Assembly: GCA_900545035.1 (NCBI GenBank)
Contig: UQXM01000105.1
Span: forward strand, 1-6,367
DNA from: an uncultured Fusobacterium sp.
GTDB taxonomy: Bacteria; Fusobacteriota; Fusobacteriia; Fusobacteriales; Fusobacteriaceae
DNA length: 6,367 nucleotides
Direction: 5' to 3'
Shown here piece after piece: positions 5,666 through 6,367 of the stretch (positions within the stretch are counted from its first letter, which is position 1; each line of letters starts with the position of its first letter). The translations under genes were made by a program, and so were the position numbers. The notes below the pieces were generated by a model that was given only the letters and a program-made list of their open reading frames with translations, did not search any database and had not been told where the DNA came from.

Positions 5666-6367
5666 TGTATATTTTTTCTAAATAATGTGCTTCCAAGTCC
5701 TCTGAAGATGTTCCTATCACTTCAAAATCAGGAAGAAGATTTTTCAATTTTTCACTGGCATTTCCCATAATAACACCTTTTCCTACAGCTGTCAGCATCT
5801 CCTTATCATTTAATCCGTCTCCAAAAGCTATGGCTTCATCACAAGAAATCCCTTCTTTCTCCAATATTTCTTTTACAGCATTTCCTTTTGTTGCTTCCTT
5901 TAACATAACTTCAAGACATATATCAAGAGAAGCTGTTATATCCAATTTTTCTGTAAATTCGTTATTTGATTTTAATTTTTCCTCAAGTTCTGCCAACTGT
6001 TTTACATTATCACTTATATAGAAAATTTTTGAAATTTCTTTTTCTCTCAAAGTTTTAAAATCTATAACTTCAGGAGCAAATCCTGATTCTACATGATATT
6101 CTGCAAATTCAGGAATATATTTTTCTGTATACCAGCTGTCCCCTGCATATACCCCTCTTATTATTTCGTCTGAAACTTTCACATCTAAAAGTTTTGATGT
6201 AATATCCCCGGGAATATTATGAGAAATTATTAAATTATTTTCATTGTCGTGTACTTTTGAGCCATTTGAAGACACAAGATATGAATTTGCTCCAAGCATT
6301 TTTCTAAAATACATTGCATCTCTGTGATGTCTTCCTGTGGCAATTATAAATTTCACTCCTTGGTTAA
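5661..6367 (-). CDS. Cof-type HAD-IIB phosphatase, 5' end outside the window
   Basis: The frame is open to the right edge and reads NQGVKFIIATGRHHRDAMYF, the usual continuation of Cof/YbiV-type HAD hydrolases. The apparent GTG at 6356 is therefore an internal valine and not the start. About 40 N-terminal residues, including the DxDGT nucleophile motif, lie beyond the window. Numbering from that valine, motif II is VSSNG (28-32), a C2-type cap spans about 45-145, the motif III lysine is in ATKGNA (K157), and motif IV is FGDGLND (178-184), followed by MGNAS. Such enzymes are cytoplasmic Mg2+-dependent phosphatases, usually acting on sugar phosphates or flavin precursors such as FMN; the substrate cannot be told here. 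It has no evident link to the sulfur genes and is separated from them by a palindrome and a promoter. Confidence 0.9.
   Translation of the reverse strand, partial: NQGVKFIIATGRHHRDAMYFRKMLGANSYLVSSNGSKVHDNENNLIISHNIPGDITSKLLDVKVSDEIIRGVYAGDSWYTEKYIPEFAEYHVESGFAPEVIDFKTLREKEISKIFYISDNVKQLAELEEKLKSNNEFTEKLDITASLDICLEVMLKEATKGNAVKEILEKEGISCDEAIAFGDGLNDKEMLTAVGKGVIMGNASEKLKNLLPDFEVIGTSSEDLEAHYLEKIYK

Noticed and set aside
5830..6021. Plus-strand frame within the HAD gene
   Set aside because: Antisense shadow of clear HAD motifs III and IV.
5661..6356. HAD gene starting at GTG 6356
   Set aside because: The frame is open to the window edge and the upstream codons read NQG before VKFIIATGR, as in full-length family members; the nucleophile motif must lie further upstream.

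Overview
The window is very AT-rich, and every gene lies on the minus strand. Codon use and gene style (AAA/ATA/TTT-rich, G-rich Shine-Dalgarno sites) suggest a low-GC anaerobe. A member of the Fusobacteriota (Leptotrichia/Sebaldella type) is my best guess and a clostridium is the alternative. This is inferred from composition and protein flavour only.

Layout, following transcription from right to left. A Cof-type HAD phosphatase enters from beyond the right edge and ends at 5661. Its stop codon lies inside a 161-bp nested palindrome (5505-5665). A clear promoter follows (TTGATT-N17-TATACT, 5432-5460) with a tandem GGGTAT GGGTAT box over the probable start site. It drives a coenzyme A-disulfide reductase/rhodanese fusion gene (3601-5365) and, 30 nt on, a YeeE/YedE sulfur-compound transporter (2314-3570). 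A second nested palindrome (2103-2301) follows. Then come an APC-family amino acid permease (749-2068, GTG start) and, behind its own promoter, a 201-residue protein that fuses a rhodanese domain to a CsoR/CstR-type repressor (75-680).

The sulfur genes form a coherent module. YedE would bring in thiosulfate or a related sulfane-sulfur compound. The CoA-disulfide reductase/rhodanese would handle persulfides and CoA disulfides. The rhodanese-CstR fusion would sense persulfide and repress. The GGGTAT box occurs at both the reductase promoter and the regulator's own promoter, which suggests one regulon.

Three points stand out. First, the persulfide-transfer domain is fused directly to the persulfide sensor, with the CstR-type cysteine pair present and the copper-ligand histidine absent. 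Second, the reductase reading frame is broken after residue 27 by what looks like a clean 67-bp insertion with CTAA/TTAG ends, which separates the FAD-binding glycine motif from the rest of the enzyme. Third, the two intergenic palindromes share a 112-bp core with identical internal geometry and paired compensatory base changes, so they are a structure-conserved repeat family.
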